A DNA stretch of 11,326 nucleotides from Bacteroidales bacterium (GCA_017461285.1 JAFTYS010000075.1:1-11326); one strand, 5' to 3'; positions 1 to 7,517 are shown, counted from the first letter of the stretch. Numbers and translations: made by a program. The notes: generated by a model from the letters alone, not told the origin.

Positions 1-2435
1 ACAGGATGATACGCCTCAGCGCTATTAATCTCAAGGAAGTCATAATTGTCGCTGGAGAAGGAGGAGACCTAGGTGAGAATATGCATTATGAGCCGAATAG
101 GGACGATGAGATTCCGGCACTTGCAATGAACAAGAAGGAAAGTCTCACTTCATTGGTTCTTCCTGACAAACTTAAATATATTTCAGGTCATTCCGGTGGC
201 AATGGAGGAGCATTTGCCGAATGTCATAATCTTTCCGGTTCCTTGACAATACCTGAAGGAGTAGAAGAAATCGGCCACGCAGCATTTGCTGATTGTTCAA
301 GCCTCACCGGTACACTGACTCTTCCATCAACACTTAAAAGAATCGGATCAGCAGAAGGATATACAAGTTACTGGGACGGTGCTTTCAAGAACTGCAACTT
401 TGTCTGTGAACTGATAATTCCAGACAGCGTAGTCGAGATCGGACTCGGCACCTTCCTCAATTGTGTAAACTTTTATGGAGAATTGAGACTTCCTGACAAT
501 CTTGTAAAGATCGGAGCATCTGCATTTCAGGGCTGTAAGAACCTTACCGGAGCCTTGACCATTCCTCAAGGTGTCACAGACATCCCTGAATCATGCTTTG
601 AAGGCTGTTGGTTAGGTGGTACACTCTCACTCCATGATGGAATCAAGACTATAGGCAACAATGCTTTCGCCAATAACGGATTCAAGGGAGAACTCAGACT
701 TCCAAAAGAACTGGAGGTCGTGGGACCATATACATTCTACAATGACGACTTTTCCGGAGAACTTATTCTTCCGAAAAATCTCCAGACCATCGGTAAATTT
801 GCATTTGCATATAACTGGCGTCTGATGGGAACCATAGTAATCCCTGAAAATGTCATTTCAATCGGTGGAGGTGCGTTCACAAGTTGTGGTGCACAAGGTT
901 ACATCCTTCCTGAAGGACTTGAAAGTCTGAGATATGAAGTCAATGACTATGATGGCGCACAATATGGAGTATTTGAAAACAATTTCTATATCGGCCGCAT
1001 TGTCTGCAAGGGAACAATCCCTGCATATGTTCAGGATGGCGCTTTTCATGGTGTAGCAAAAGACAATTTCACCCTCGAAGTTCCGGAATCAGCCATACAA
1101 CAGTATCAGGCTGCCACAGGATGGAAGGACTTCAAGAGGATTTCGGCTTACCGCAACCTCGTGATCCGTCCTTCGATGGCTACGGCCATAAATACTTCTG
1201 TAACTCGCGACCTCGTTCTGACTGCAGACGACGAGTGGTATGTGGAGAGCCAGCCTGACTGGGTGACCCTCGACAAGACAAGCGGCACAGGAAAGAGCGA
1301 GATCAAGCTTACATTCGCTGAAATGCCTGCCGGATCCGAGCCACGCGAAGGAGAAGTGGTATTCATGTTAAAAGGCAAGGACTACCGTACCCGCTGCAAG
1401 GTTACACAATATGACTATAAATATGCCGAGGACGAGTTCATAACCTTGCAGGAGGCGACAAAAGGCAACGGAAAGATAAACATAGTCCTTCTCGGCGACG
1501 GCTACAACGCCAAGGACATCAGCGAAGGCAAGCTGATGGAAAATGTCACTGAGGCCTACGGACATTTCTTCGACATCGAGCCTTACAGGACTTACAAGGA
1601 TTACTTCAACGTATATACTGCAGTATCCGTATCTCCAGAATCCGGCGTGGGAAGCGTGAATACTATCATCTACAACAGATTCAATACTACCGCCAAAGGT
1701 GGTGTCACTCTCGGAGGTCGTAATGACAGCGACAACCAGATGATCATCGATTATATATGCAATGCTCCGAATGTATCTGCAGAGAATCTCAACCAGACCC
1801 TTGTGATCATGGTGCCTAACACATATGATTACGGTGGAATCTGCTACATGTGGGATGAAGGATTTGCCATTGCGTACTGTCCTATGAGTGATTATGGCTA
1901 CCCTTACGATTTCAGAGGAGTCATCCAGCACGAAGCCGGTGGACACGGCTTTGGCAAGCTCGGTGACGAGTACATATACCACAACACCTTTATCGACGCA
2001 TGCGGCTGTACTTGCTGCGGCCATAGCGATGCAATTTACGGAGCGCATTCACTCGGCTGGTACGACAACCTCTCCCTCACAGGAAAGATGAGCGAAGTTC
2101 CATGGAGCCATCTCATCTTCCATGAGAAGTACAGCGGATTCGTCGATATATTCGAAGGCGGATTCATGCACAACAGGGGCGTCTATCGCTCGGAGCAGAA
2201 CAGCTGCATGAACAACGACATACCTTACTACAGCACCATAAGCCGTGAGTCGATCGTCAAGAGAATCAAGAGATATGCAGGCGAGGAATATTCATTCGAG
2301 GATTTCGTGGCGAATGATGTGATCGAGGTTGAGATGACCGAGACAAAGTCATCAGACAACACCTTCCTCAACAACATCCGCGCATCGCAGCAGCATGAAC
2401 CTGTATTCATGGGCAAGCTCCCGTCACTCAAATAA
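1..2435 (+). CDS. LRR (BspA-type)-BACON-M64 metallopeptidase, 5' partial
   Basis: Probable cell-surface zinc metallopeptidase of the M64 (IgA peptidase) family. The frame is open to the window edge and the first ATG (position 6) is followed by repeat-like sequence with no signal peptide, so the true start is upstream. Numbering from that ATG: BspA-type leucine-rich repeats (about 45-345, recurring pattern LxLPxxLxxIGxxAFxxC) end in the usual closing segment (353-381, Val-Pro ... Gly-Trp-Lys-Asp-Phe). A BACON-like beta domain follows (about 383-470), then the peptidase (475-809). The zinc signature is HEAGGH (642-647) followed by GDEY (653-656): His642 and His647 are ligands, Glu643 is catalytic and Asp654 is the likely third ligand. 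A downstream SCMN (733-736) fits the conserved C-terminal part of M64. LRR and BACON domains probably bind host proteins or glycans. The stop overlaps an ATG of the next gene (TAATG). GC is lower in the LRR half than in the rest. Confidence 0.9.
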   Translation, partial: RMIRLSAINLKEVIIVAGEGGDLGENMHYEPNRDDEIPALAMNKKESLTSLVLPDKLKYISGHSGGNGGAFAECHNLSGSLTIPEGVEEIGHAAFADCSSLTGTLTLPSTLKRIGSAEGYTSYWDGAFKNCNFVCELIIPDSVVEIGLGTFLNCVNFYGELRLPDNLVKIGASAFQGCKNLTGALTIPQGVTDIPESCFEGCWLGGTLSLHDGIKTIGNNAFANNGFKGELRLPKELEVVGPYTFYNDDFSGELILPKNLQTIGKFAFAYNWRLMGTIVIPENVISIGGGAFTSCGAQGYILPEGLESLRYEVNDYDGAQYGVFENNFYIGRIVCKGTIPAYVQDGAFHGVAKDNFTLEVPESAIQQYQAATGWKDFKRISAYRNLVIRPSMATAINTSVTRDLVLTADDEWYVESQPDWVTLDKTSGTGKSEIKLTFAEMPAGSEPREGEVVFMLKGKDYRTRCKVTQYDYKYAEDEFITLQEATKGNGKINIVLLGDGYNAKDISEGKLMENVTEAYGHFFDIEPYRTYKDYFNVYTAVSVSPESGVGSVNTIIYNRFNTTAKGGVTLGGRNDSDNQMIIDYICNAPNVSAENLNQTLVIMVPNTYDYGGICYMWDEGFAIAYCPMSDYGYPYDFRGVIQHEAGGHGFGKLGDEYIYHNTFIDACGCTCCGHSDAIYGAHSLGWYDNLSLTGKMSEVPWSHLIFHEKYSGFVDIFEGGFMHNRGVYRSEQNSCMNNDIPYYSTISRESIVKRIKRYAGEEYSFEDFVANDVIEVEMTETKSSDNTFLNNIRASQQHEPVFMGKLPSLK

Positions 2436-2449
2436 TGGAGGAAAGCATT

Positions 2450-3325
2450 ATGAAGAAAACATATTTACTTTTATCTGCAGCAATCCTTGCATTCGGCTGC
2501 AACAAGATCGAAACTCCTGAAGCTGCTGATGACGGAGCCATGCGCTTCAATGTGGAATACCCTGCTACAAAGGCAACAGAAACCTCTTTCGAAACAGGAG
2601 ACAAGATAGGGGTATACATCACAGCATATGACGGCAGCACGCCTCTGCCTCTCCAGCTCGGAGGAAACTACAAGAACAACAATCCCGTGACCTTCGACGG
2701 AACAACGTGGAATGCAGACCCTGTGATCTACTGGGGCGAAGGCAAATATGACGTCTATGCCTACTATCCGTTCATGATACCGGAATCTGTGGACGAACTC
2801 GCATTCAGCGTGGCTCTGGACCAGAGAGCTGAAGAAACATCCGATGCCTTAAGCGCATATGAGGCGAGCGACTTCCTCTATGCATCAAAGAAGGGTGTGG
2901 CTTCGGCAGACGGAGATGTGAATCTGCTCTTCAGGCACAAGATGAGCAAGCTTACGGTCAATCTGGTCAAAGGCGACGACTTCGAAGGAGACATTCCGTC
3001 AGATCTGACAGTCTATATCCACAACACTGTGACAGACTGCCTGATAGACCTTGCAACGGGAGATGTAATAAAGGACCCTTATGCTCCTGCAAAGACAGTT
3101 ACTGCCAGAAAAGACAGCGACAGCCGTTATACAGCAATCATTGTCCCTCAGATGCTTACAAACAAGAAGCCTCTGCTGGAAATCATATTCAAGGACGTGT
3201 CATACATGATAGAAAGCAAGTTCCAGTTCAAGACCGGAACCCACCATGTCATCAATGTGACCCTGAACAACAATCCTGACAAGGTCAAGATCGAAATAGG
3301 CGGAGAAATCGAAGGTTGGAATTAA
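2450..3325 (+). CDS. fimbrillin family lipoprotein (Mfa-like)
   Basis: Predicted surface lipoprotein resembling the Mfa_like_1/fimbrillin family, whose members are pilus subunits or related adhesins of Bacteroidales. I chose the ATG at 2450 over the upstream in-frame ATG at 2435 because it directly precedes a lipoprotein signal peptide (lipobox LAFGC, Cys17) and has a GGAGGA motif 7 bases before it. The 291-residue product shows family hallmarks: FETGDKIGVY (47-56), a Trp-rich strand leading into VYAYYP (102-107), SDFLYA (140-145) and FRHKMSKLTV (161-170), then a C-terminal beta domain ending in an Ile-Val-Pro-Gln element and a final strand. It lies between the M64 peptidase gene and a second lipoprotein gene in an apparent operon, so it may be displayed with them. 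No minor-fimbria assembly genes are visible, so a role in an actual pilus is not shown; it could be a stand-alone adhesin. Confidence 0.82.
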   Translation: MKKTYLLLSAAILAFGCNKIETPEAADDGAMRFNVEYPATKATETSFETGDKIGVYITAYDGSTPLPLQLGGNYKNNNPVTFDGTTWNADPVIYWGEGKYDVYAYYPFMIPESVDELAFSVALDQRAEETSDALSAYEASDFLYASKKGVASADGDVNLLFRHKMSKLTVNLVKGDDFEGDIPSDLTVYIHNTVTDCLIDLATGDVIKDPYAPAKTVTARKDSDSRYTAIIVPQMLTNKKPLLEIIFKDVSYMIESKFQFKTGTHHVINVTLNNNPDKVKIEIGGEIEGWN

Positions 3326-3343
3326 TTCCGTATATTTGAGGCA

Positions 3344-4138
3344 ATGAAAAGATGGACATACATACTTTTATGTCTGATTACAAGCATTTCAGCAATCTCG
3401 TGCACCGAAACTCCCGACTGCCGGGAGTTTCAGGTGCCGGAGATTGTAAGCATCACATCATTGCCTGATGTTCATTCCGCTGTCCTGATTTCCGATCTCC
3501 AGACAGCTCCAAGCGGAAAGATCGAGGTCGGGTTCTATATCGGCAAGAACAGGGCTGAACTGAAAAGGATCTACACAACACTTTCCGGCAAAAGTTTCCG
3601 GCTGTCAGTCAATGACCTTGAAGACGGAACGAACTATTTCTTCAAGGCATTCGTTACCAACGGAAGAAACGAGATCGCATCGGCTTTCGAATCATTCATC
3701 ACCGAAACGGAACCGGTAATCCCGTCTGACCCGGTCCTGCCGGAAGATCCTGATACACCTGATGTGCCGGAGCCGGAGAATCCGGGAAGTCCGGATGAAC
3801 CGACGGAGCCGGAAAATCCCGATGAACCGGAAGACCCGACAGAGCCAGATACGCCTGTGGAGTTCACAGTTGAAATAACCGGAATATCGGCAAGCTTCAG
3901 CAACGATATCCTGGAGCTCTCGGCAACGCTTGAAGGAGACATAAGCCAGATTTCCGAATGCTGGTTCATGGTGGGAACGGACCCTGAAAAGCTGACCAGG
4001 ATAAAGGGCGCTGTCGAAGGAAAAATGGTCAAGGCCTATCTTGCCGGTCTGGAAATAGGCACATACCACTACAAGGCCGTCATTTCGGACGGCAGTACAA
4101 CAAAGGAGTCCGATATGGATTCATACATCATAGAATAG
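3344..4138 (+). CDS. lipoprotein with two fibronectin-like domains and Pro/Glu/Asp linker
   Basis: Hypothetical surface lipoprotein of 264 residues. A hydrophobic signal ends at Cys20 (SAISC, a loose lipobox of the kind Bacteroidota tolerate), followed by acidic residues that could favour surface export. Two similar beta-sandwich modules resembling fibronectin type III occupy about 31-120 and 174-262. Each has a FxxG or FMVG strand followed by a Lys-rich turn (ELKRIYTT, KLTRIKGA) and a Tyr-x-x-Lys-Ala strand (YFFKAFV, YHYKAVI), which suggests an internal duplication. Residues 123-172 are a low-complexity linker of Pro, Glu, Asp and Thr, probably an extended stalk. The gene follows the fimbrillin gene after 18 bases and precedes the next gene by 6, so it is probably co-transcribed. 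A perfect hairpin lies in codons 22-30. No enzymatic motif is visible; binding or spacing at the cell surface is an inference. Confidence 0.75.
   Translation: MKRWTYILLCLITSISAISCTETPDCREFQVPEIVSITSLPDVHSAVLISDLQTAPSGKIEVGFYIGKNRAELKRIYTTLSGKSFRLSVNDLEDGTNYFFKAFVTNGRNEIASAFESFITETEPVIPSDPVLPEDPDTPDVPEPENPGSPDEPTEPENPDEPEDPTEPDTPVEFTVEITGISASFSNDILELSATLEGDISQISECWFMVGTDPEKLTRIKGAVEGKMVKAYLAGLEIGTYHYKAVISDGSTTKESDMDSYIIE
3407..3431 (+). other. intragenic perfect inverted repeat (hairpin)
   Basis: GAAACTCCCG (3407-3416) and CGGGAGTTTC (3422-3431) are perfect inverted complements separated by a 5-base loop (ACTGC). The RNA would form a 10-bp stem, GC-rich at the loop end, over codons 22-30 of the lipoprotein gene. 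No T-tract follows, so it does not look like a canonical intrinsic terminator. Confidence 0.6.
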
Positions 4139-4144
4139 ATACAG

Positions 4145-4717
4145 ATGTCACATAAGAATATCCCTGAACTGTCCTACCTTCTTTCGGAGGTAGAAAGAGA
4201 ATACGGCCGCAGAGTAGCGACCACCACAGATTTTGAATCCCTATCCGTAGTAATCGAGCATCAGACCGGAGAACTCCTGTCAGCATCAACGCTGAAAAGG
4301 CTCTGGGGTTATGTAAGCCTCAATCCCACTCCCAGGATCTCCACATTGGACATTCTGTCACGATTCACAGGACATCGTGACTTCAAGGCGTTCTGCCACA
4401 ATCTGACGGAAAGCAAGGTATATTCATCCACATTCTTTTCCAGCAGGTACCTTGCCGTTTCAGACCTTGCCGAGAACGCAAAGGTCGTGGTAGGATGGGA
4501 CCCTGACAGGCTTGCAGAACTCCGTTATCTGGGCAATTTTGAATTTGAAGTGGAGAAGTCGGTAAACTCCAAGCTCAAGACCGGCGACAGATTCGAACTC
4601 TCCGATATAATAATAGGATATCCGATGTACATTACAAGGATACTGCGCAACGGAGAATATACCACAGCATATGTTGCCGGGCAGCATGAGGGAATCAAGC
4701 TGATCGAAGTGGAATGA
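4145..4717 (+). CDS. conserved Bacteroidota protein, possible DNA-binding N-terminus
   Basis: A 190-residue cytoplasmic protein with no signal peptide or membrane segment. It resembles, from memory, a family common in Bacteroidota marked by a TLKRLWGY segment (here 49-56), then PR..TLD.LSRF.G..DF..FC (63-84). This all-helical first half (about 1-88) has the look of a helix-turn-helix or similar DNA-binding fold, but that is inference. The second half (about 100-190) is beta-rich, with GWDPDRLAELRYLG (117-130) and a final strand region from about 145, possibly an SH3-like or sensor domain. The start is only 6 bases after the upstream stop, so it is probably the last gene of the peptidase/lipoprotein operon and may regulate it. 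Its TGA stop directly abuts the convergent kinase stop. Function is unknown. Confidence 0.72.
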   Translation: MSHKNIPELSYLLSEVEREYGRRVATTTDFESLSVVIEHQTGELLSASTLKRLWGYVSLNPTPRISTLDILSRFTGHRDFKAFCHNLTESKVYSSTFFSSRYLAVSDLAENAKVVVGWDPDRLAELRYLGNFEFEVEKSVNSKLKTGDRFELSDIIIGYPMYITRILRNGEYTTAYVAGQHEGIKLIEVE

Positions 4718-5749
4718 TCAAAGTATCTTTTCTGCAGCTTCCTTGAACAGGTCGTCAAGAGCATCGGCATCTATCTGCTCCGGAAGCTCCACGCTCTGTC
4801 CGGAAGTCTTTTCCGGTAACGGCGGCGCTACACTCTCCTTGACCGGAACATTCTTGACCACAGAATCCGCTTGCGGAACTTCCTGGACCATGGGCTCAGA
4901 AATGACAGGTTCGGGCTCAGCTACAGGCTCAGCATGCCTGTACATCCGTAAGGCGCCTGCCAGAACAGAAGAGATGGTCAGGACGAGAATAAGCGACAGC
5001 AAGAATTTCGTGCGCGCTGTATTGAGTATCGACTTCTTTACGTCGGAAGCAGCGCTGATGCGCTTGTCGGGCTTCCTGTTCAGGCACCTGGATGCGGTAT
5101 GGCGATAATAGCCGGATATTTCATTGATTATCACTCCCAAAGACCAGATGTCAGTCCTGCTGTCTACGGATTCTCCTGCCAGAAGTTCGGGAGAAGCATA
5201 TGCCTTGGTTCCTGCCGGGGCCTTGAAGACATTGTATGAATCGGCATCGGACAGGCCGAAATCTATTACCTTCACATTCTGTCCGTTATAAGTCACCAGA
5301 ATGTTTTCCGGCTTGAGATCCCTATGCACTATCTGCTTTCTGTGCATGTAATCCAATGCATCGCACAACTCGCAGATTATTTTCCCCGCCAGCTTCCGGT
5401 CCGGCTTTCTTTCTGAAAGCAGTTCTTCAAGACTGCACCCGTCTATCCACTCCATCACGATACAGTTTCCAAGTTCCGGAAGCTCGACAAGACCATAATA
5501 CTGGCAGATGTTATTGTGGGTAAGGGTAAATCCTATGTTGAAATCCTTCTTCAACAGTTCTTCATAAAGAGGATTGCCCCTGTATTTCTTCTTGAGGGCC
5601 TTATAGACGAAGAATCTTCCGCCCTTGCTGCCTCTGTACAATGTATTGAAACCATCCTCGGAATCATAAAGGATTTCGAGATCGACGGATGACACCGGAG
5701 AACCGGCGACATCGGCAATATTCTGGAAAAAAACTGACGGGCCTAGCAT
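4718..5749 (-). CDS. membrane-anchored Ser/Thr protein kinase
   Basis: Eukaryotic-like (Hanks-type) protein kinase of 343 residues that should phosphorylate Ser/Thr on unidentified cytoplasmic targets. Visible motifs: ATP-anchoring Lys50 in FVYKAL, hinge region VMEWIDG (98-104), catalytic loop HRDLKPEN (142-149) with Asp144, DFG (163-165), the APE equivalent SPE (186-188), and D200 with WSLG. The Gly-rich loop is degenerate (EDGFNTLYRG). The region between WSLGVIINEI and RCLNRKPDKR is only about 10 residues, so most of subdomain X is missing and the C-lobe is compact. One transmembrane helix (about 249-267) follows, then an extracytoplasmic Pro/Glu/Val-rich tail (270-328) ending in a short amphipathic helix (329-343). 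Key catalytic residues are present, so activity is likely. It is divergent from the barrel gene 53 bp away, hinting at a shared envelope-signalling role. The stop abuts the neighbouring operon's stop. Confidence 0.9.
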   Translation of the reverse strand: MLGPSVFFQNIADVAGSPVSSVDLEILYDSEDGFNTLYRGSKGGRFFVYKALKKKYRGNPLYEELLKKDFNIGFTLTHNNICQYYGLVELPELGNCIVMEWIDGCSLEELLSERKPDRKLAGKIICELCDALDYMHRKQIVHRDLKPENILVTYNGQNVKVIDFGLSDADSYNVFKAPAGTKAYASPELLAGESVDSRTDIWSLGVIINEISGYYRHTASRCLNRKPDKRISAASDVKKSILNTARTKFLLSLILVLTISSVLAGALRMYRHAEPVAEPEPVISEPMVQEVPQADSVVKNVPVKESVAPPLPEKTSGQSVELPEQIDADALDDLFKEAAEKIL

Positions 5750-5768
5750 AAAGGACGGATATGATATT

Positions 5769-5776
5769 CAAAGATA
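5769..5776 (-). promoter_or_regulatory. -7 box of kinase promoter (TATCTTTG)
   Basis: On the minus strand these bases read TATCTTTG, an exact match to the Bacteroides -7 consensus TAnnTTTG, 19 bases before the kinase ATG. A partial -33 element (ATG for TTG, 5797-5799) lies 20 bases upstream and overlaps the -7 box of the divergent barrel gene. Confidence 0.5.
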
Positions 5777-5788
5777 AGTCTTTTTTAT

Positions 5789-5796
5789 TAAATTTG
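5789..5796 (+). promoter_or_regulatory. -7 box of barrel-gene promoter (TAAATTTG)
   Basis: TAAATTTG matches the Bacteroides -7 consensus and ends 6 bases before the ATG at 5803, so the transcript would have almost no leader. A weak -33 match (TTC, 5767-5769) sits 19 bases upstream, touching the divergent kinase -7 box. Confidence 0.42.
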
Positions 5797-5802
5797 CATG
5801 AT

Positions 5803-6735
5803 ATGAAAAAGGCATCCAGACATATTCTGTGCACGATTTGCGTTTTTCTGTCGGTTTTCCTGACGCATGGGCAGGATGCCGGCATCCGGCAAGTTGAGGC
5901 CGACGAAATGCTGAACCAATATGAACTTATCTGCAAGGATTGTCTGGAACTAAAGATAAAGGCAGACACGGGCATCCCTGTGTCCCGCAACGAGGCCACC
6001 AGGCTCATAGAAAGCTTCGTTTCCATGAACAATGAGATAAGGGCCGGATATGAGTCCATGAATCCGTCACAGAAAAGGCGGTTTGAAGGAATAACGCGCT
6101 GGTTTTCCACAGGTTCAAAGCCATCAGCAATGGACCATCAGCCAGTCGCAATGATGACTCCTTTTTCGACACAGCTTCTGGACATGCCCCATGACATTCC
6201 GCTTCCGCCGCACATCGGAGCATATAAGGTCCGCAAAAGAAGGCTGGACACATATGTTCTCGCAACTTCCTCCGTACCGGATTTCGCCTATGGAGCCATG
6301 ATCGGATTGACTGCCGGAAGATGGGGAGGATATGCCCGCTTCAAAAGCAATTTCACTACATGCACCTCATCCTACTCCTGCTTCGGAGACGGAACCATAA
6401 ACCGTGGAACTCCTTTCTGGCCGAGCGGCAATTCGTCCAAGTCGGTCATGACGGCAAGTGCCGGCATCATGTACCGTGCGAACAGATGGCTCTGCCTTTA
6501 CGGAGGCACAGGATACGGCACTTCCATGCTGTATTGGGAAGACATCGACGGGAAATGGGCAAAAGTAGACGACTATTCCATCAAGGGAATAGCCGTCGAA
6601 ACCGGATTGCTTGCCTCATGGAAGTTCATGACTTTCGGCATGGGAGTGTCATCTACAGCATTCCGAAGAGTCTCTTTCGATCTTTCCTTAGGCTTCAATA
6701 TCTCTAGTTGTCTTGGCCGGATCGAATCCGAATAA
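5803..6735 (+). CDS. exported protein with predicted outer-membrane beta-barrel domain
   Basis: A 310-residue secreted protein. The ATG at 5803 is preferred over the in-frame ATG at 5761 because it starts a normal signal peptide (MKKASRHILC..., cleavage expected near residue 24 after HGQ) and the candidate promoter box lies between the two ATGs. Residues 25-105 are mostly helical and charged, with a Cys-x-x-Cys pair (44 and 47). Residues 115-150 form a Pro/Arg-rich linker. Residues 150-310 have alternating aromatic/Gly strands (YGGTGYG 233-239, LYWEDIDGKWAKV 243-255, SFDLSLGFN 291-299) typical of small outer-membrane barrels. I see no catalytic motif. Its close divergent arrangement with the Ser/Thr kinase suggests a functional link, but this is inferred from layout only. 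It is convergent with the DUF5020 gene, with 35 bases between stops and no obvious terminator. Confidence 0.75.
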   Translation: MKKASRHILCTICVFLSVFLTHGQDAGIRQVEADEMLNQYELICKDCLELKIKADTGIPVSRNEATRLIESFVSMNNEIRAGYESMNPSQKRRFEGITRWFSTGSKPSAMDHQPVAMMTPFSTQLLDMPHDIPLPPHIGAYKVRKRRLDTYVLATSSVPDFAYGAMIGLTAGRWGGYARFKSNFTTCTSSYSCFGDGTINRGTPFWPSGNSSKSVMTASAGIMYRANRWLCLYGGTGYGTSMLYWEDIDGKWAKVDDYSIKGIAVETGLLASWKFMTFGMGVSSTAFRRVSFDLSLGFNISSCLGRIESE

Positions 6736-6770
6736 TTTCTTGAGGATCTGATTATAATAGGTTCAGGTTA

Positions 6771-7478
6771 TTAAAAAGTCCATTTTGCTGCTATGGTAGG
6801 CATCGCGTGGAAGCCTTTCGCAACAAAGTTGCATGAAAGTTCCACCTCTGTTCCTAAGCTGAGGTTCACATTCTCCCATCCCTTTACATTCTTCAGGTTC
6901 ACCCAAAGCTGAGGTTCGGTGATGAATATGAATTCCGTACCCTGCCAAGGTCTTGCCTCGCGCCAGAAGTCGGCGAAACCGTTGAAGGAGATCCAATGAT
7001 TGAAGAAATCGAGGTTCCATACGCCTGTCAGCTGGAAGTTGGCCGGCTGTGAAGCGCCGTCAAGCCCGATTGTGCCGGGGATTGCCTTGTACGACGCAGT
7101 AAGCGACCAGGTCTTGCTCCAGTCATCTGAATGGCCGGAATATGTAAGGCCGGCGAGCCAGGCATTGTTGAACGATCCGGCAGCTGTGTTCAGGCCGCCG
7201 TTGTACTCAAGGTGGAGGGAAAGCCAGTTCACCTTGCTTTCCTGCCAGAAGCAGAACTCGCGGGAGATTTCCCAATAAGCTCCGCTCACTCTAGGATTAT
7301 AGTCCAGATCGACAAAGAAGAATGTGCTTCCTGCTCCGTCTGCGCGGAACATTTCTACAGTCGTAGTCGGCGCTTTACGGCCGAGGTCGTAATGGAGCTG
7401 GACATTCTGGGCCGCCGCCTCGAATGAGAGGGCGGCAAAAATAAAGGCCGGAATCAATCTGAGAACTGATTTTTTCAT
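6771..7478 (-). CDS. DUF5020 family (Tsx-like) outer-membrane protein
   Basis: A 235-residue outer-membrane protein that I recognise as a DUF5020-type protein, related in shape to the Tsx nucleoside channel family. The chosen ATG (7478) starts a clean signal peptide, MKKSVLRLIPAF..., with cleavage after EAAA near residue 23; another in-frame ATG at 7502 would add eight residues. The mature part is rich in amphipathic strands with many Trp, Phe and Tyr (FFFVDLDYNP, WLSLHLEYNGG, ITEPQLWVNL) and ends in the aromatic terminal strand AAKWTF, a typical C-terminal signal for insertion by the BAM machinery. It probably forms a 12-strand-like pore for small solutes; the substrate is unknown. It is transcribed divergently from the dipeptide epimerase, so uptake of peptides or wall fragments is possible but unproven. 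Confidence 0.82.
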   Translation of the reverse strand: MKKSVLRLIPAFIFAALSFEAAAQNVQLHYDLGRKAPTTTVEMFRADGAGSTFFFVDLDYNPRVSGAYWEISREFCFWQESKVNWLSLHLEYNGGLNTAAGSFNNAWLAGLTYSGHSDDWSKTWSLTASYKAIPGTIGLDGASQPANFQLTGVWNLDFFNHWISFNGFADFWREARPWQGTEFIFITEPQLWVNLKNVKGWENVNLSLGTEVELSCNFVAKGFHAMPTIAAKWTF

Positions 7479-7509
7479 AGATATTGTATTCTTTTCAGTC
7501 ATAAGAATA

Positions 7510-7517
7510 CAAATTTA
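7510..7517 (-). promoter_or_regulatory. -7 box upstream of DUF5020 gene (TAAATTTG)
   Basis: The minus strand reads TAAATTTG, matching the TAnnTTTG consensus, 31 bases before the chosen ATG at 7478 and 7 before the alternative ATG at 7502. The nearest TTTG upstream is 25 bases away, longer than the usual 19-21, so the -33 element is not convincing. Confidence 0.4.

Noticed and set aside
1368..2048. 226-codon open frame on the minus strand
   Set aside because: It lies entirely opposite the M64 peptidase domain, whose motifs are clear; its translation has no recognisable domain.
3331..3338. TATATTTG, a match to the -7 promoter box, 5 bases before the lipoprotein ATG
   Set aside because: It lies in a tight operon gap, has no -33 element at proper spacing and could arise by chance in AT-rich sequence.
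3634..4032. Minus-strand frame encoding a Ser/Gly-rich protein
   Set aside because: It is the complement of the Pro/Glu/Asp linker codons of the lipoprotein gene; low complexity keeps it open by chance.
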